Of a stretch of 64,000 nucleotides of DNA, positions 1-11,777 are shown piece by piece (position 1 is the first letter of the stretch; every line of letters begins with the position of its first letter). The DNA comes from CAVPJW01 sp963705525 (GTDB lineage: Bacteria; Acidobacteriota; Vicinamibacteria; Vicinamibacterales; CAVPJW01): positions 558,001 to 622,000 of the forward strand of contig CAVPJW010000004.1 in assembly GCA_963705525.1 (NCBI GenBank), read 5' to 3'. The notes under the pieces are model-generated. The model did no database searches, had not been told where the DNA came from, and saw nothing but the letters and a program-made list of their open reading frames with translations. The position numbers were made by a program, and so were the translations under genes.

Positions 1-466
1 CCTGATGTCCGACCGCGTAAAGGGCACCACCCTGCTTGACGCGCAGGAACCACCCGTAGGTGTTGGGAGAAGAAGGCCAGAAGCCCGCAATTGTCAGGTA
101 TTCGGACGAGCCAAGCTTGGCGACGGTGGTGGCCGGCACGTAGATGCTCGCGCGCTGCCACACCCAGGTGCCGGGTCGTTCCTGCCAGGAATGAGATCCC
201 GCCGCGTCACTGAAATTCGAGCGAATTTGCGCGCGGCTCCCGCTGCCGCTGGTGGCGGTCCTGACGGCAAAGGCGCCGGTCGATACGTGCGCAGCACTCT
301 GAGCAACCTGCGCCCCGCCGCCCGACGATTCAGCGGTCACCTGCCAGGAATTCGATGCGCCCTCAAATGTCTCGAGGACTGGGCTGGCTGCACCCACCCG
401 GCTCTTGGGCAAGAAAACAATTGCACCGACAAGTGCAACGAGCGACAGTCGAACAAACCTACGCAT
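1..466 (-). CDS. Secreted protein, LamG/polysaccharide-lyase-like fold (partial, C-terminus outside window)
   Basis: The minus-strand frame opens at an ATG at 464-466 and stays open to the window edge, about 155 codons without a stop. The N-terminus MRRFVRLSLVALVGAIVF is a typical Sec signal peptide, with two Arg then a hydrophobic stretch and a small-residue region ending near GAAS. The mature part is rich in Gly, Ser and aromatics (ETFEGASNSW, HSWQERPGTWVW, ASIYVPATT). This resembles the beta-sandwich of secreted LamG or heparin-lyase-I-like proteins; I base that on general appearance only. It lies downstream of the VCBS-repeat protein on the same strand, 443 bp away. No strong ribosome binding site is visible. 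Function unknown; it could be a polysaccharide-binding or cleaving protein. Confidence 0.7.
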   Translation of the reverse strand, partial: MRRFVRLSLVALVGAIVFLPKSRVGAASPVLETFEGASNSWQVTAESSGGGAQVAQSAAHVSTGAFAVRTATSGSGSRAQIRSNFSDAAGSHSWQERPGTWVWQRASIYVPATTVAKLGSSEYLTIAGFWPSSPNTYGWFLRVKQGGALYAVGHQ

Positions 467-909
467 GTTCTGCTCGCTCAATTGCGTCGCCCTTCACGAG
501 GACCTCGATTCCGGCGGGCCAGGGCAGACTGCGCCGTGTGAATAGTGCCCCCACGGCTGCATCTGAAAGCTCGAGACCACCTCAGCCGTAGTCCTTGATT
601 ATAGCGCCGCACCCTTCGCGAACTGCCTGGCCCGATGAGTGCTGCGGCTGATAGTCGGGGTCTGTTCGACCCATCGCCAGGATCGCTGGATCTTCGCCCT
701 GGGCTTCGCTTCCGTGCGAGACCGGACGCACTCGCTCCAACCGTAATTGAGACAGCCGATTACAGACTCAGGAGGGTTGCCGCTAGAAGACCGCCTGCAC
801 GAAACCGCGGGCATGACGCGGTTTCGTGCAGACCGGATGTCAGGAAGGAGTAGGTGTGGTCGAGCCAACGCTGCGCAGGCGCAGCTCGATGCGGACCGCG
901 AACGTCTTC
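467..909. other. Non-coding interval with one strong hairpin
   Basis: I see no credible gene in this 443-bp gap between two leftward genes. The short open frames lack start signals and protein-like composition. The only structure is the 15-bp hairpin at 795-831, described separately. The promoter of the gene at 1-466 should lie here, but I could not pick a convincing -35/-10 pair. Confidence 0.5.
795..831. terminator. Perfect 15-bp inverted repeat, 7-nt loop (terminator-like or REP-like)
   Basis: CTGCACGAAACCGCG at 795-809 is the exact reverse complement of 817-831, with loop GGCATGA. It starts 79 nt past the stop codon of the leftward VCBS-repeat gene, where a transcription terminator or mRNA 3' end would be expected. 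No T tract follows on either strand, so it is not a textbook Rho-independent terminator. It could instead be an mRNA-stabilising hairpin, a repeat-family element or a protein-binding palindrome. Confidence 0.5.
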
Positions 910-3411
<2,502 letters not shown>

Positions 3412-3786
3412 GAGCGACCCCTTACGCTGATGGGGAGCGCACAAGCCGACACTAAGCGTCATGCGGTCCGCAGATTGTGTGCTGATGCGAAACCGTCCAA
3501 AAGACCGGGACGGCTCGACGACTTCGGCAGCCTTTGAGCAAGGCGAGTGCCACGAGCTAACTAACTCAGCTAAACGACTTTGGAGGGACGAGCGTGCAGA
3601 GGAGAGACGCGAGAACCCGAAGAATCCGGAGAAAATTTCGTTAGCGGACGCGAGGTCTGCTGGCGGGTCGTCGCGCCTCGATGGGAAATGAGTCGTCGCG
3701 TTGATGCATCGAGCACCACACGCGTCTTGTAACTTTTACACGATTACATGATTTTGCACACGCGATCGTCGAGCGCGCCGGTGCGC
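3412..3786. other. Non-coding interval, probable promoter region for the VCBS gene
   Basis: A 375-bp gap between two leftward genes. It contains a relatively AT-rich patch around 3725-3760. No convincing ORF, terminator with a T tract or RNA gene was seen. It should contain the 3' end of the DivIVA-like transcript and the promoter of the VCBS-repeat gene, but I could not assign elements. Confidence 0.4.
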
Positions 3787-4969
3787 TCACTTCGCGAGCA
3801 TCATGCTCTTCAAATTGGTCTTGTCGATCCGCGCCGTGACGACTTGACCCGGCTCTCCGAGTGCGCGAGCCGGCTGGCCGTTGATGGTCATGCTAAGCGC
3901 GCCCGCGTCACCCACTCTGATGATGATGGCGTCTCGCGCGCGGAGGACGGCCTGCTCGCCGGTGTTCATCAGCCGCGAACCCACGCGCTCTCCGTCAACG
4001 GTGACCCCCACCCATGACGGAGACTTGGATCGAAGCTCGATGGTGAATTCCTCGGACTCGCCTGCTGGGCGTGGGTCCGCTGAAGCTGGTTTCTGTGGCG
4101 GGCTGACCGCTCCCACGGTTCCCACGGCCGAACCGGACGCGACGGGACGGGACGGCGGCCACTTGGCGCGATGCCGATACGGCAACCTGACGGCTTCCAC
4201 CCATCCACAGGTACAGCAGGATCGCCACGAAAACGACACCGGCCGCGAGCCACACCGCCATCTGCCGCAGCGGAGCCGCGCGAAACGCCGGCGGTTGGGG
4301 CGCTGGCGCGCGCCGCTCGACCGTGGGTTTCATCGCCGCGGCACGAACCCAGTCGGCTGGTGCGGGCAGGACGAACTCGGGAAGGTTCATGGCGCGGCTC
4401 GGATTGAATCGGAGCGTCTCGGGAGCGGCGTTCGTCACGCCGTCCGCGCGCTCGGGCTGACTCTGCGGGTGATCGGGGCGCGCCGGAATGGGTGGCGGCA
4501 GGGCGACCTGCGGGGGGACGATGCGCGCGACGTGATCCGCCGAATTCCCGGCTCGAACCGATTCGAGCGCACTCGTCAGCGACTCGATGAACGCTTCGAG
4601 CGTCGCCGCTGTCTCCTGTCGACGCAACTTGAGCCCCTCGCTCTGCTCTCGAAAAGCATCAACCTCCTGACGCGCGGCGTGGAGGATGCCCTCCGCCTGG
4701 GCCCGCGCGCTTCTCAGAATCTCCTGTGCCTCCTGCTGAGCCTTCTCGCGAATCTGATCCGCCATGGTCTCGGCTGAGACCAGGACGTGGTGGAGGGATC
4801 GCTCCTTGTCACGGTGCTCGGAGAGCAGCGTCTCCATCCGCGTCAGATCACGCTGCAGCCGAGTGGCCTTGAGATCGGCCGCCGTGACAAAGGCATCGAC
4901 CTCACGCCGATCGTACCCGCGCCAGGCTTCACGGAATCGTCCGGCTGACTCGTCGGCCGTCTCGGTCAT
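3787..4969 (-). CDS. DivIVA-like coiled coil / TM / RodZ-C-like (DUF4115-like) protein, one frameshift
   Basis: Two overlapping minus-strand frames read as one protein. The first, from ATG 4969 with GGAG 8 nt upstream, starts with a DivIVA-like N-terminus (FREAWRGYDRREVDAFV). A long Ala/Glu/Gln/Arg coiled coil (about residues 30-150), a Pro-rich linker and one TM helix (MAVWLAAGVVFVAILLYLW) follow. The second frame, ending at 3787, carries a RodZ C-terminal-type beta domain (FTIELRSKSPSWVGVTVDGE, then a Gly-rich strand pattern). The switch needs one extra base near the tandem GACGGGACGGGACGG at 4141-4155. Past that point the first frame becomes Arg-rich nonsense. The architecture suggests a membrane-anchored envelope or polarity factor with a periplasmic sensor-like domain (inference). 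It is 16 bp downstream of the AMIN gene, so probably in the same operon. Confidence 0.72.
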
Positions 4970-4985
4970 GGCACTCTCTCCATCC

Positions 4986-7427
4986 TCACTTGAGTTGCGG
5001 GAACACCGTCGCGGCCCGCAATTCGTTCTGCGCCTGCGAGAACAGCATCATGGCACCCGCGGCGGCCGCCGAGGCGTCTGCGGCACGCTGCACATTGTTC
5101 GACGCCACGGCCTGAAAACGGGCGCGGAAAGCGTTCTGGGCAAGCTCGGCCGCCTTGATGAGCAGTGTGTGCGCGGACTGCAGTTCCTGCGGAGGGACGA
5201 TCAGGCCGAGTGTTCTCCGCGTCTCACCCCATCGCGCCCCGAATTCGGTGAGCACTTGGGCGGAGGGACCCGTGAACTGCTTGATCGCCGACAGCTTCGA
5301 CTCGGAACGCTCGAATTCACCAAGGCTCCGCTTGGCCGCGCGCTGATACGACTGGTAGGACGCCGACCGGAGCGTCCACTGATCGCGCGCGAGCTGGAGC
5401 TGACGGGCCGACTGCAGGCTGGCCTGCACGGCGCTCTTCAACGCAATCACGGTGTCGGGCCTGCGCCTGCCCAACCGTTCGTCGCGCTCCGCGATTTCGA
5501 CGAGCAGCACTTCGACTTCACGGACCTCCGCGTTCCGTGCCCGGAGATCTGCCTTGCGCAGCACGGTTCTGGACATCTCTGTGTACGCGCTGTCCGTGCG
5601 CCGCTCGCTGTCGAGTTCGCGCTCGACAATTCGATACGTGTCGTTGGCCCACCGAGTCGGCAGCGCCGGCGCCGGCCGACGAAGCACCGCGGCGATCGAG
5701 GCCATCAGCGACATTCGTTCGGCCGGGATTTCGACGAGCCGGGCGACCTTGAGCGCCGACTCGAGCGATTCCTTCTGACTGGGCGGCGGTAACAGCGGAA
5801 GCACCTCGACGTCAGGCGCGGCAGCTTCGAATGTCAAGTCGAACTCGCTGACGCCCGCCGCCACCCTCAGCTCGGACACGGCGCCGTCGAGGAGCTCGGA
5901 GATCTGTTCGATGTCGGCGCGACGGTATCCGAAATGATCGCGCGGCCACGCTTTGAGCTCACGGCGGACGGCTTCGACCGTGCTGAGGCGGACCTTGGGA
6001 TCCTGCATCGAGGGAATCTCGTTCAGCGTGCGGGCCACGCGCGTCGCCAACGCCTCGAACTCGATTTCGCCGCGCGTCGCAATGTACGACGTTGCGCGAG
6101 CCGACTCCGTATAGCGGTTCGTGCGCTCCCAGTCGATCACGCCGGACGGCAGGGACACCACATGGAGCGCCGGTTCCCCCGGGTCAGACGCCATCGGGAG
6201 CGAGAAGATGACCTGCTCGCCCACGCGGGCGTACTCACCGTAACTCGGAACGGCGGAGCCATCCTTGAGGAACAGCCGAAACAGCTGATTCCCCGTGGTG
6301 GCCGACTTGAACCCGAGTGCAAACGAGCTGGCATTGGTGGCGCGAGCGGGCGACGCGGGTTCAGTCACAGGTTCTGGATCACGGCTGACAATCCGGACAT
6401 CGCGGGCGGGCACCAGTGCGACCCGTGCAGTTTCCCTCGCGGGGGCAGCGATCCCGGCGGGAGCCGCACTGGCTTGCGCCACGGCTGGAGCCACGGCTGG
6501 AGCCACGGCAGGGAAGACGACCCGGAGCTCGTGGGTTTGGTCGTTCTGGACGACGCGATATGGCAGAGGACGGGCAAGATCGATAACGACGCGGGTGACG
6601 AGTGGCGACCGCGTAAGGACGGAGGTGCGTACTCGCCGCACGGTGTTCAAGTCGCCCGGAGTGATCCTGGGAATACTGGGAGCGAGTTTCGGGAAGTCGA
6701 GGATCAGCCGGACGGGCTCAGTTGCCAGGCTCACCGATGACGGGACCAGACGCCCGTTCCCCATCAGCGTGATCGTCGGGCCTTCGGGCATCGAGGAAAT
6801 CTCGAGGCCGCTCAGCTCGGTGGCCGCGCCGCTGCGACCGGCCGGAGGCGCGGGCGGCGGCAGCGGTGCGACCGCAACGGGAACGGCGGACTGACGCACC
6901 GGCCGTTGAACCGCGCGCGGTCGGGCAATGCCGGCAACCGATCGAAAATGAGGAATGTTTGTCGGCCCGCGGTCCGCAGCTGGTGCTTCGCCGGACGGGC
7001 GAGGGTCAGCCGGACGCGAGCCCGGCTCGAGCCGTCCGCATCACGGATGGTCTCGACTGCACAACGGATGATGGTTCCGGAGGCGATCCCGCATTGTGCG
7101 TTCGACGCCGTTCGGCGCCGCGGTCTTCCAAAGCTCGACAAGAACGGTCAATGGATCAGGAGCGGAGGTCGTGACAAACGCAACCGGGCCCGTCGTCTCG
7201 ATCAAGAGCGACGCGCCGGTGGCGGTCGGGGAGACGGATATGCGTTCGATGACGTACGGGTCCGAAGGCGCGGCGCCTTCCCCCAGGCGAGCCAGCGCGA
7301 GCACCGCCAGCAGCAACATGGCCAAACAATGGTTTACGAATCTGCACTGTCCTGACGACGGGTAGAGCGGGCCCGCTCGTCGCAACAGGCACGCCGTCCT
7401 CAAGCTACACCAATCTTTCAAGGACAC
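4986..7427 (-). CDS. Secreted AMIN-domain protein with helical C-terminal half, two compensating frameshifts
   Basis: Three minus-strand frames form one protein. The N-terminus (GTG 7427, or ATG 7319 directly at the hydrophobic MLLLAVLALARLGEG) gives a signal peptide. A first AMIN-like beta domain follows (YVIERISVSPTATGASLLIE), then the frame changes near 7090-7135. The middle frame continues that domain (RARVRLTLARPAKHQL, QTFLIFDRLP). The frame returns at the CG-rich CCGCGCGCGG, 6911-6920, to a Pro-rich linker and a second AMIN domain (GPTITLMGNGRLVPSSV, RPLPYRVVQ). About 400 largely helical residues follow and end at 4986. AMIN domains bind peptidoglycan or target proteins to envelope machines. 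Length is exactly divisible by three overall, so one base is inserted and another lost. The start is uncertain. Confidence 0.7.
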
Positions 7428-7701
7428 ATTTCTCCACGAAGAGAGTTTTCTGCAGACTAGCCCCCACAGGCTTGGACGTCAAGCCGAGAACGCGAGCGCG
7501 CAACGTCGTTTCTGCGACCCTGGCCGCAACGCTTGTGGGTGCTGGGATCGGCGCAGGCGGGCATCCTTTCACACTTCGGCATTCCCTTCTAATCCACGCT
7601 GGCACTATATGTTATCGTCCGGCTTGGCATCGACTTACAGTTCTCGTGCTTGACCGGTTTTGCGGGCGGATGTTAGAGTGGCCGTTCCCCAGCGACATTC
7701 C
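7428..7701. promoter_or_regulatory. Divergent intergenic region (AMIN gene left, sigma-54 activator right)
   Basis: A 274-bp spacer between divergently transcribed genes must carry both promoters. A weak TTGACC at about 7649 is followed by no good -10. A TGGCAC at 7600-7605 lacks the GC at the -12 element. I therefore assign no specific promoter. Confidence 0.35.
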
Positions 7702-8835
7702 ATGAGCGATAACCTCGATTTCATCGGGATCAGCCCTGCCATCCGCACTCTCGAGGATGACATCCAGTGTGCGGCACGTTCCGATGCAAAAATTCTGCTC
7801 ACGGGCGAGAGCGGTGTCGGCAAGGAAGTCGTCGCGCGACTGATTCACGCGCGCAGCCGCCGGAGCCGGGCGCCGCTCGTCACCATCAACTGCGCCGGCC
7901 TGCCCGAAACGCTGCTCGAATCGGAGTTGTTCGGGCACGTGCGCGGGAGCTTCACGGGCGCCTACCGCGATCGGCAGGGCCTGCTCGAGCTCTCAAATTT
8001 CGGCACGGCCTTCATGGATGAAATCGGCGAGATGAGCCTGCGGATGCAGGGACTGCTGCTCCGGTTTCTGGAAACCGGCGAAATCCAGCGCGTCGGTGGG
8101 ACGCGGTCTGAACCGCGACTCGATAGCCGCATCATCACGGCCACCAACCGCAATCTGACCGAAGGCATGGCAGACAAGAGCTTCCGCGAGGATCTCTATT
8201 ACCGCCTGAACGTCATTCACCTGAAGATTCCGCCGCTTCGCGAACGCCGCGAGGATATTCCTCTCCTGCTCACGCATTTTCTGCGGGCCTTCAGCGATCA
8301 ATACGGCGTGACCCCCGCCGCGCTCGCCCCGGAGGCGCTGTCACAGCTGATCGGATATCACTGGCCCGGCAACGTCCGCGAGCTGAAAAACGTCGTCGAG
8401 CGGCTCGTCGTCAGATTCCGGGACGGCGTGATTACGCGCGGTGATCTCCCGTCCGAGATCGCGCATGCCGGCATCCGCAATGAAACCGAGGCGCCCGCGG
8501 TCGTTCCGCGACAGGCCTCCGACGTGCTCTACGAACGCCTGGCGATCGGTCACGAATCGTTCTGGTCGGTGGTGTACTCACCGTTCATGTCGCGTGACCT
8601 GACCCGCGACGACATCCGGAAGACTGTGAGCCGGGGGCTCGAACAAACAGGCGGGAATTACCGACAGCTCGTCGAATTGTTCAACATGGAGCCTGACGAC
8701 TACAAACGCTTCCTGAACTTCCTGAGGAAGTATCAGTGCCACATGCCGTTTCAGCGTTTTCGGGGATCCGCGTTGAAGGCCGAGGCGGCGAACTCGCTAG
8801 ACACCGCGGACTTCGAATCGAAGCAACTCGCCTGA
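7702..8835 (+). CDS. Sigma-54-dependent activator lacking a receiver domain
   Basis: An enhancer-binding AAA+ protein of 377 residues. The central domain begins almost at the N-terminus. It shows Walker A GESGVGKE (35-42), the sigma-54 loop GSFTGA (82-87; the common form is GAFTGA), Walker B AFMDEIGEM, and GNVRELKNVVERL near 235. The C-terminus (LEQTGGNYRQLVELFNMEPD) resembles a Fis-type helix-turn-helix. ATG 7702 is chosen because an upstream TTG start would add only 14 non-conserved residues. There is no N-terminal response-regulator or GAF domain, so control is probably through partner proteins, as in PspF. Exosortase loci often carry a sigma-54 activator (PrsR), so it may control the downstream exopolysaccharide and PEP-CTERM genes; no matching -24/-12 site was found. 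Confidence 0.88.
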   Translation: MSDNLDFIGISPAIRTLEDDIQCAARSDAKILLTGESGVGKEVVARLIHARSRRSRAPLVTINCAGLPETLLESELFGHVRGSFTGAYRDRQGLLELSNFGTAFMDEIGEMSLRMQGLLLRFLETGEIQRVGGTRSEPRLDSRIITATNRNLTEGMADKSFREDLYYRLNVIHLKIPPLRERREDIPLLLTHFLRAFSDQYGVTPAALAPEALSQLIGYHWPGNVRELKNVVERLVVRFRDGVITRGDLPSEIAHAGIRNETEAPAVVPRQASDVLYERLAIGHESFWSVVYSPFMSRDLTRDDIRKTVSRGLEQTGGNYRQLVELFNMEPDDYKRFLNFLRKYQCHMPFQRFRGSALKAEAANSLDTADFESKQLA

Positions 8836-8851
8836 TCACGACTCCACCAAA

Positions 8852-9142
8852 TCAGTGATCGTTGGACCTTGCGCTCAACGAGCGTGAGATGGCTTCAGCC
8901 GCTCGCGCCACGCCACCGGCGAGGGTGTCCGCGGGCTGGCTCGACGGCGCGAACGGCGGCGTGGACGCCTGATTCACGTCCGGCAGGCTGTGCTGTTGAT
9001 ACGTTTTCGACGCGACCGTCTCGATTCGAACGGTATAAGCGATGGGAAACTGATCGAGCAGCGCTGCGATTGCGGTCAGGAGTGCCGGTGCAATTCTGTC
9101 CTCATCCTCGGCAGTCAGCGATGAAACGAACCGAATTTCCAC
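8852..9142 (-). CDS. Small hypothetical protein
   Basis: A 96-residue frame from GTG 9142 with GAGGG just upstream on the minus strand. It converges on the sigma-54 activator with a 16-bp gap. Its N-terminal half has amphipathic, protein-like composition (MEIRFVSSLTAEDEDRIAPA, FPIAYTVRIETVASKTYQQH). The C-terminal half is a Pro/Ser/Ala linker and a helix. It has no signal peptide or TM segment. I do not recognise the family. It is kept because no other gene occupies the interval and the composition is not that of a frame shadow. Confidence 0.55.
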   Translation of the reverse strand: MEIRFVSSLTAEDEDRIAPALLTAIAALLDQFPIAYTVRIETVASKTYQQHSLPDVNQASTPPFAPSSQPADTLAGGVARAAEAISRSLSARSNDH

Positions 9143-9646
9143 GGGCCCTCGCTCTCTTCGGTTAATGCGTTACAAAGCTGCAATCCGTGTTCCGAAGAGC
9201 GCACGACGCAAGCCCATCAGCGGAACCCCCATGAACGCGCCAAATTCATAGCTGTGACAATTGCATTTCACAGCTTTGCACACGAGCAAACGCGCTCAAA
9301 CTCCGCAGGCGCCCCCACAAAATTCTGCCTGAGAGATACCTCCAATCCATTTCGTCCAGACCATAGGCCTCAAAGCAAGTCTCAGCCGCTGATGAAAAAT
9401 CCTGCAACGGCTCGGCCATATCTCGCCAGAATTGCACACTCTCTCACTGCTTGGACGCATGCGGTAACCAATTAACAGACCGCTCGCGCGAGCCGCGGTC
9501 CGATGCGAATCGATGCAAGTTCATGAATCTCAGGCGCTCATGAAAGCCTGAGGCAGCGGCCGTCCACACGCGTGTGAGGAACGGGTCCCGCGTGAGGCTG
9601 TGCGGCCTGGCGAACATGATCGGCGCTAGACTGCAGATAGCTGGCA
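9143..9646. promoter_or_regulatory. Non-coding leader upstream of the TIGR03790 gene with two hairpins
   Basis: A 504-bp interval without a convincing gene. Two inverted repeats lie close together. One is at 9478-9500, GACCGC/GCGGTC around the palindrome TCGCGCGA. The other is at 9529-9552, CTCAGGC and GCCTGAG with a 10-nt loop. Neither has a T tract. They could be operator sites or leader structure of the rightward gene starting at 9647. Confidence 0.35.
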
Positions 9647-11505
9647 ATGAGAACGCGCTTGTCGAACTGCCTGATTGCGTACGCCTTGGGGATCTCGTGG
9701 AGCGTTCTCGGATTCCCCTCTTCATCCGCGGGGCAGTCGCCAGATCAGGTCCTGGTTGTCGTGAACCAGAAGAGTCCCGCCTCTTCGCAGATCGGCGCCT
9801 ATTACATGCAGCGACGCCATCTACCCGAGGGCAACCTGGTTTCACTCTCGATCTCGGAGAGCGACGAGATTACGCGCGCGGAATTCGAACGGCAGATTCA
9901 AGCACCGATCGCTTCGTGGCTGGGTAGCAAGTCGGCGTACGACCGCATCGTCTACATCGTTCTTTGTAAAGGCGTACCCCTCAGAATCGTCGGCACGCCC
10001 GGCCGGAATGGCTCCGTCGCCAGCGTCGACTCCGAGCTGTCGCTCTTGTACCGTCGATTGGTCGGCCGAGCCATTTCGCCGGACGGGCGCGTCGACAATC
10101 CGTACTTCCTGGGCGAGGCGGACGTTGACATCGCTAAGCCGTTCACGCACGAAACGGACGATATCTACCTCGTCACGCGACTCGACGGCTTCACCGTCAA
10201 GGATGTAACGGACTGATCGACCGAGGCTCGTCGCCGTCGTCCGATGGAGTATTCGTGCTGGATCAGAAAGCCGGGTCGGACGACATCGGCAATCGGTGGC
10301 TGCAGACGGCGGCGCAGATCCTGAGCAGGCGGATTACCACGGACCGAGTCGTGCTCGACTCGACGAGTAGTGTGGTGCGCGACGTGTCCAATGTCCTGGG
10401 TTTCTATTCCTGGGGTTCAAGCGATCCAGCTCAAACTGAACGCCGGATTCCTCTCGCGTTCGCCCCGGGAGCGATCGCAGCGACCTTCGTGAGTACGGAC
10501 GCGCGGACATTCACCGAACCGCCCGTGAGCTGGAAGCTGGGAACGTGGGGAAATCGAGCGAGCTATTATGCTGACTCACCGCAGTCTTTGACCGGAGATC
10601 TGATTCGCGCGGGCGTCACCGGCGTCGCGGGGCACGTCGCGGAGCCGTATCTCGATGGCACCGTCAGGCCGCAGATTCTATTTCCCGCTTATCTCGCTGG
10701 ATTCTCGCTTGCCGAGTCCTACTATCTGTCACTGCCTTACCTCAGTTGGCAGACCACTGTCGTCGGCGATCCGCTCTGTGCCCCGTTCAAGAAACCGGAT
10801 GTCTCGCCGACAGACGCGGACAGCGCGATCGATCCAATTACCGAACTACCGACGTTCTTCGGGGCGCGCCGATTGGAAGTCCTCTCCGAGAAGGGACTCT
10901 CGACTGACGCGCTCAAGCTGATGCTGCGCGGAGAAGCGCGACTCGCAAAAGGCGATGCAGGTGCCGCGCAGCTTGCGTTCGAAGATGCGACCACCAAGGA
11001 AGAACGACTCGTTCAGGCACACGCCTACCTTGCGTTGTTCTTTGAACAGGCCGGAGACTACGATGGCGCGATCGCACGATACCGTCGCATTCTGAACACC
11101 ACTCCTAACGACGTGCCTGCATTGAACAATCTCGCCTACGCGCTCGCAGTCCGGAAACACGCGCCATCTGAAGCGATAGGGCTCGCAAGGCAAGCGTATT
11201 CGCTCGCCCCAAACAATGCGGGCGTCGCCGATACGCTCGGATGGATCACTCATCTTCTTGGGAACTCACAGGAAGCGGTGCGTTTGCTGGAAGAAGCCAA
11301 GAGGCGAGCACCGGCAAATAGTGAGATCCGCCTTCATGCGGCACAGGTATACATGGCACTTGGCCAACCCGTCCAAGCTGGGCAGGAGTTGAGCAAGGCT
11401 CTTGAACTGTCACCGCCTCTCGAGAAGCGCCCGGAGGTCGCTGAACTTCGGCGAGGACTCGCAGGAGTAGAAGTAGGCGTTGCAACCGCGCCGAGGCGTC
11501 AGTGA
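9647..11505 (+). CDS. TIGR03790-family protein with C-terminal TPR repeats, one frameshift
   Basis: The first frame (ATG 9647) has a signal-peptide-like N-terminus and the TIGR03790 hallmarks: VLVVVNQKSPASSQIGAYYM, RRHLPEGNLVSL, DRIVYIVLCKGVPLRI and DSELSLLYRR. It stops at 10216. The next frame carries on directly (GLIDRGSSPSSDGVFVLDQK, then LGFYSWGSSDP, GVTGVAGHVAEPYL and TTVVGDPLCAPF). One base is therefore missing near 10204-10215. Residues from about 415 to the end are TPR repeats (EQAGDYDGAIARYRRIL, ALNNLAYALAVRKHAPSEAI). TIGR03790 proteins are exported and of unknown function, and occur in acidobacterial and related genomes. The TPR tail suggests a protein partner in the exosortase or exopolysaccharide assembly encoded next door (inference). 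Confidence 0.8.
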
Positions 11506-11656
11506 GGCCGCTCGCGTCGCGCTTGTACGTCCTCGAAAGCAGACACAAAAGTCGGACCCCCGCGCGACTTTTAGCTCCGTCGGACGATGTGTAATTGCAG
11601 AATTGTAATCGTCGCAAATTGTTTGCATGTTATTGATTTTTCTGGACCTGCCGAGC
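11506..11656. other. Non-coding AT-richer spacer before the PEP-CTERM promoter
   Basis: Between the TIGR03790-TPR gene and the promoter at 11657 there is no ORF with protein-like composition. The stretch 11585-11640 is clearly more AT-rich than its surroundings. This fits an upstream promoter region or a regulator-binding site; no specific motif was recognised. Confidence 0.4.
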
Positions 11657-11685
11657 TTGACAAGAAGCTCGTGGAAGCATATTAA
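11657..11685 (+). promoter_or_regulatory. Sigma-70-type promoter for the PEP-CTERM gene
   Basis: TTGACA at 11657-11662 (perfect -35), a 17-nt spacer, then TATTAA at 11680-11685 (4 of 6 to the -10 consensus). Transcription would start near 11692, giving a leader of about 86 nt before ATG 11778. This is the best promoter match I saw in the window. Confidence 0.6.
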
Positions 11686-11777
11686 TCACCCGTCAGGACT
11701 AGTGCCATTTTTGATCCGTTGAAAGCTACCGAGCTAGTGTACGAATCGGGAATACGCGGGACGCCCAAGGAGGCCAT

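Noticed and set aside
3787..4239. Separate small gene for the RodZ C-terminal-like domain starting at ATG 4239
   Set aside because: Its first 40 residues are the upstream TM region read out of frame, and the domain needs the membrane anchor present in the overlapping frame; a single frameshifted gene is more economical.
7599..7616. TGGCAC followed by an AT-rich segment as a sigma-54 promoter before the activator gene
   Set aside because: The invariant GC dinucleotide at -12 is absent at the required spacing.
9246..9437. Minus-strand 63-residue frame, and within it CTCTCAGG resembling the 3' part of a glycine riboswitch
   Set aside because: No GCCGAAGGGGCAA-type core precedes it, no downstream glycine-cleavage gene exists, and the peptide has no recognisable feature or ribosome binding site.
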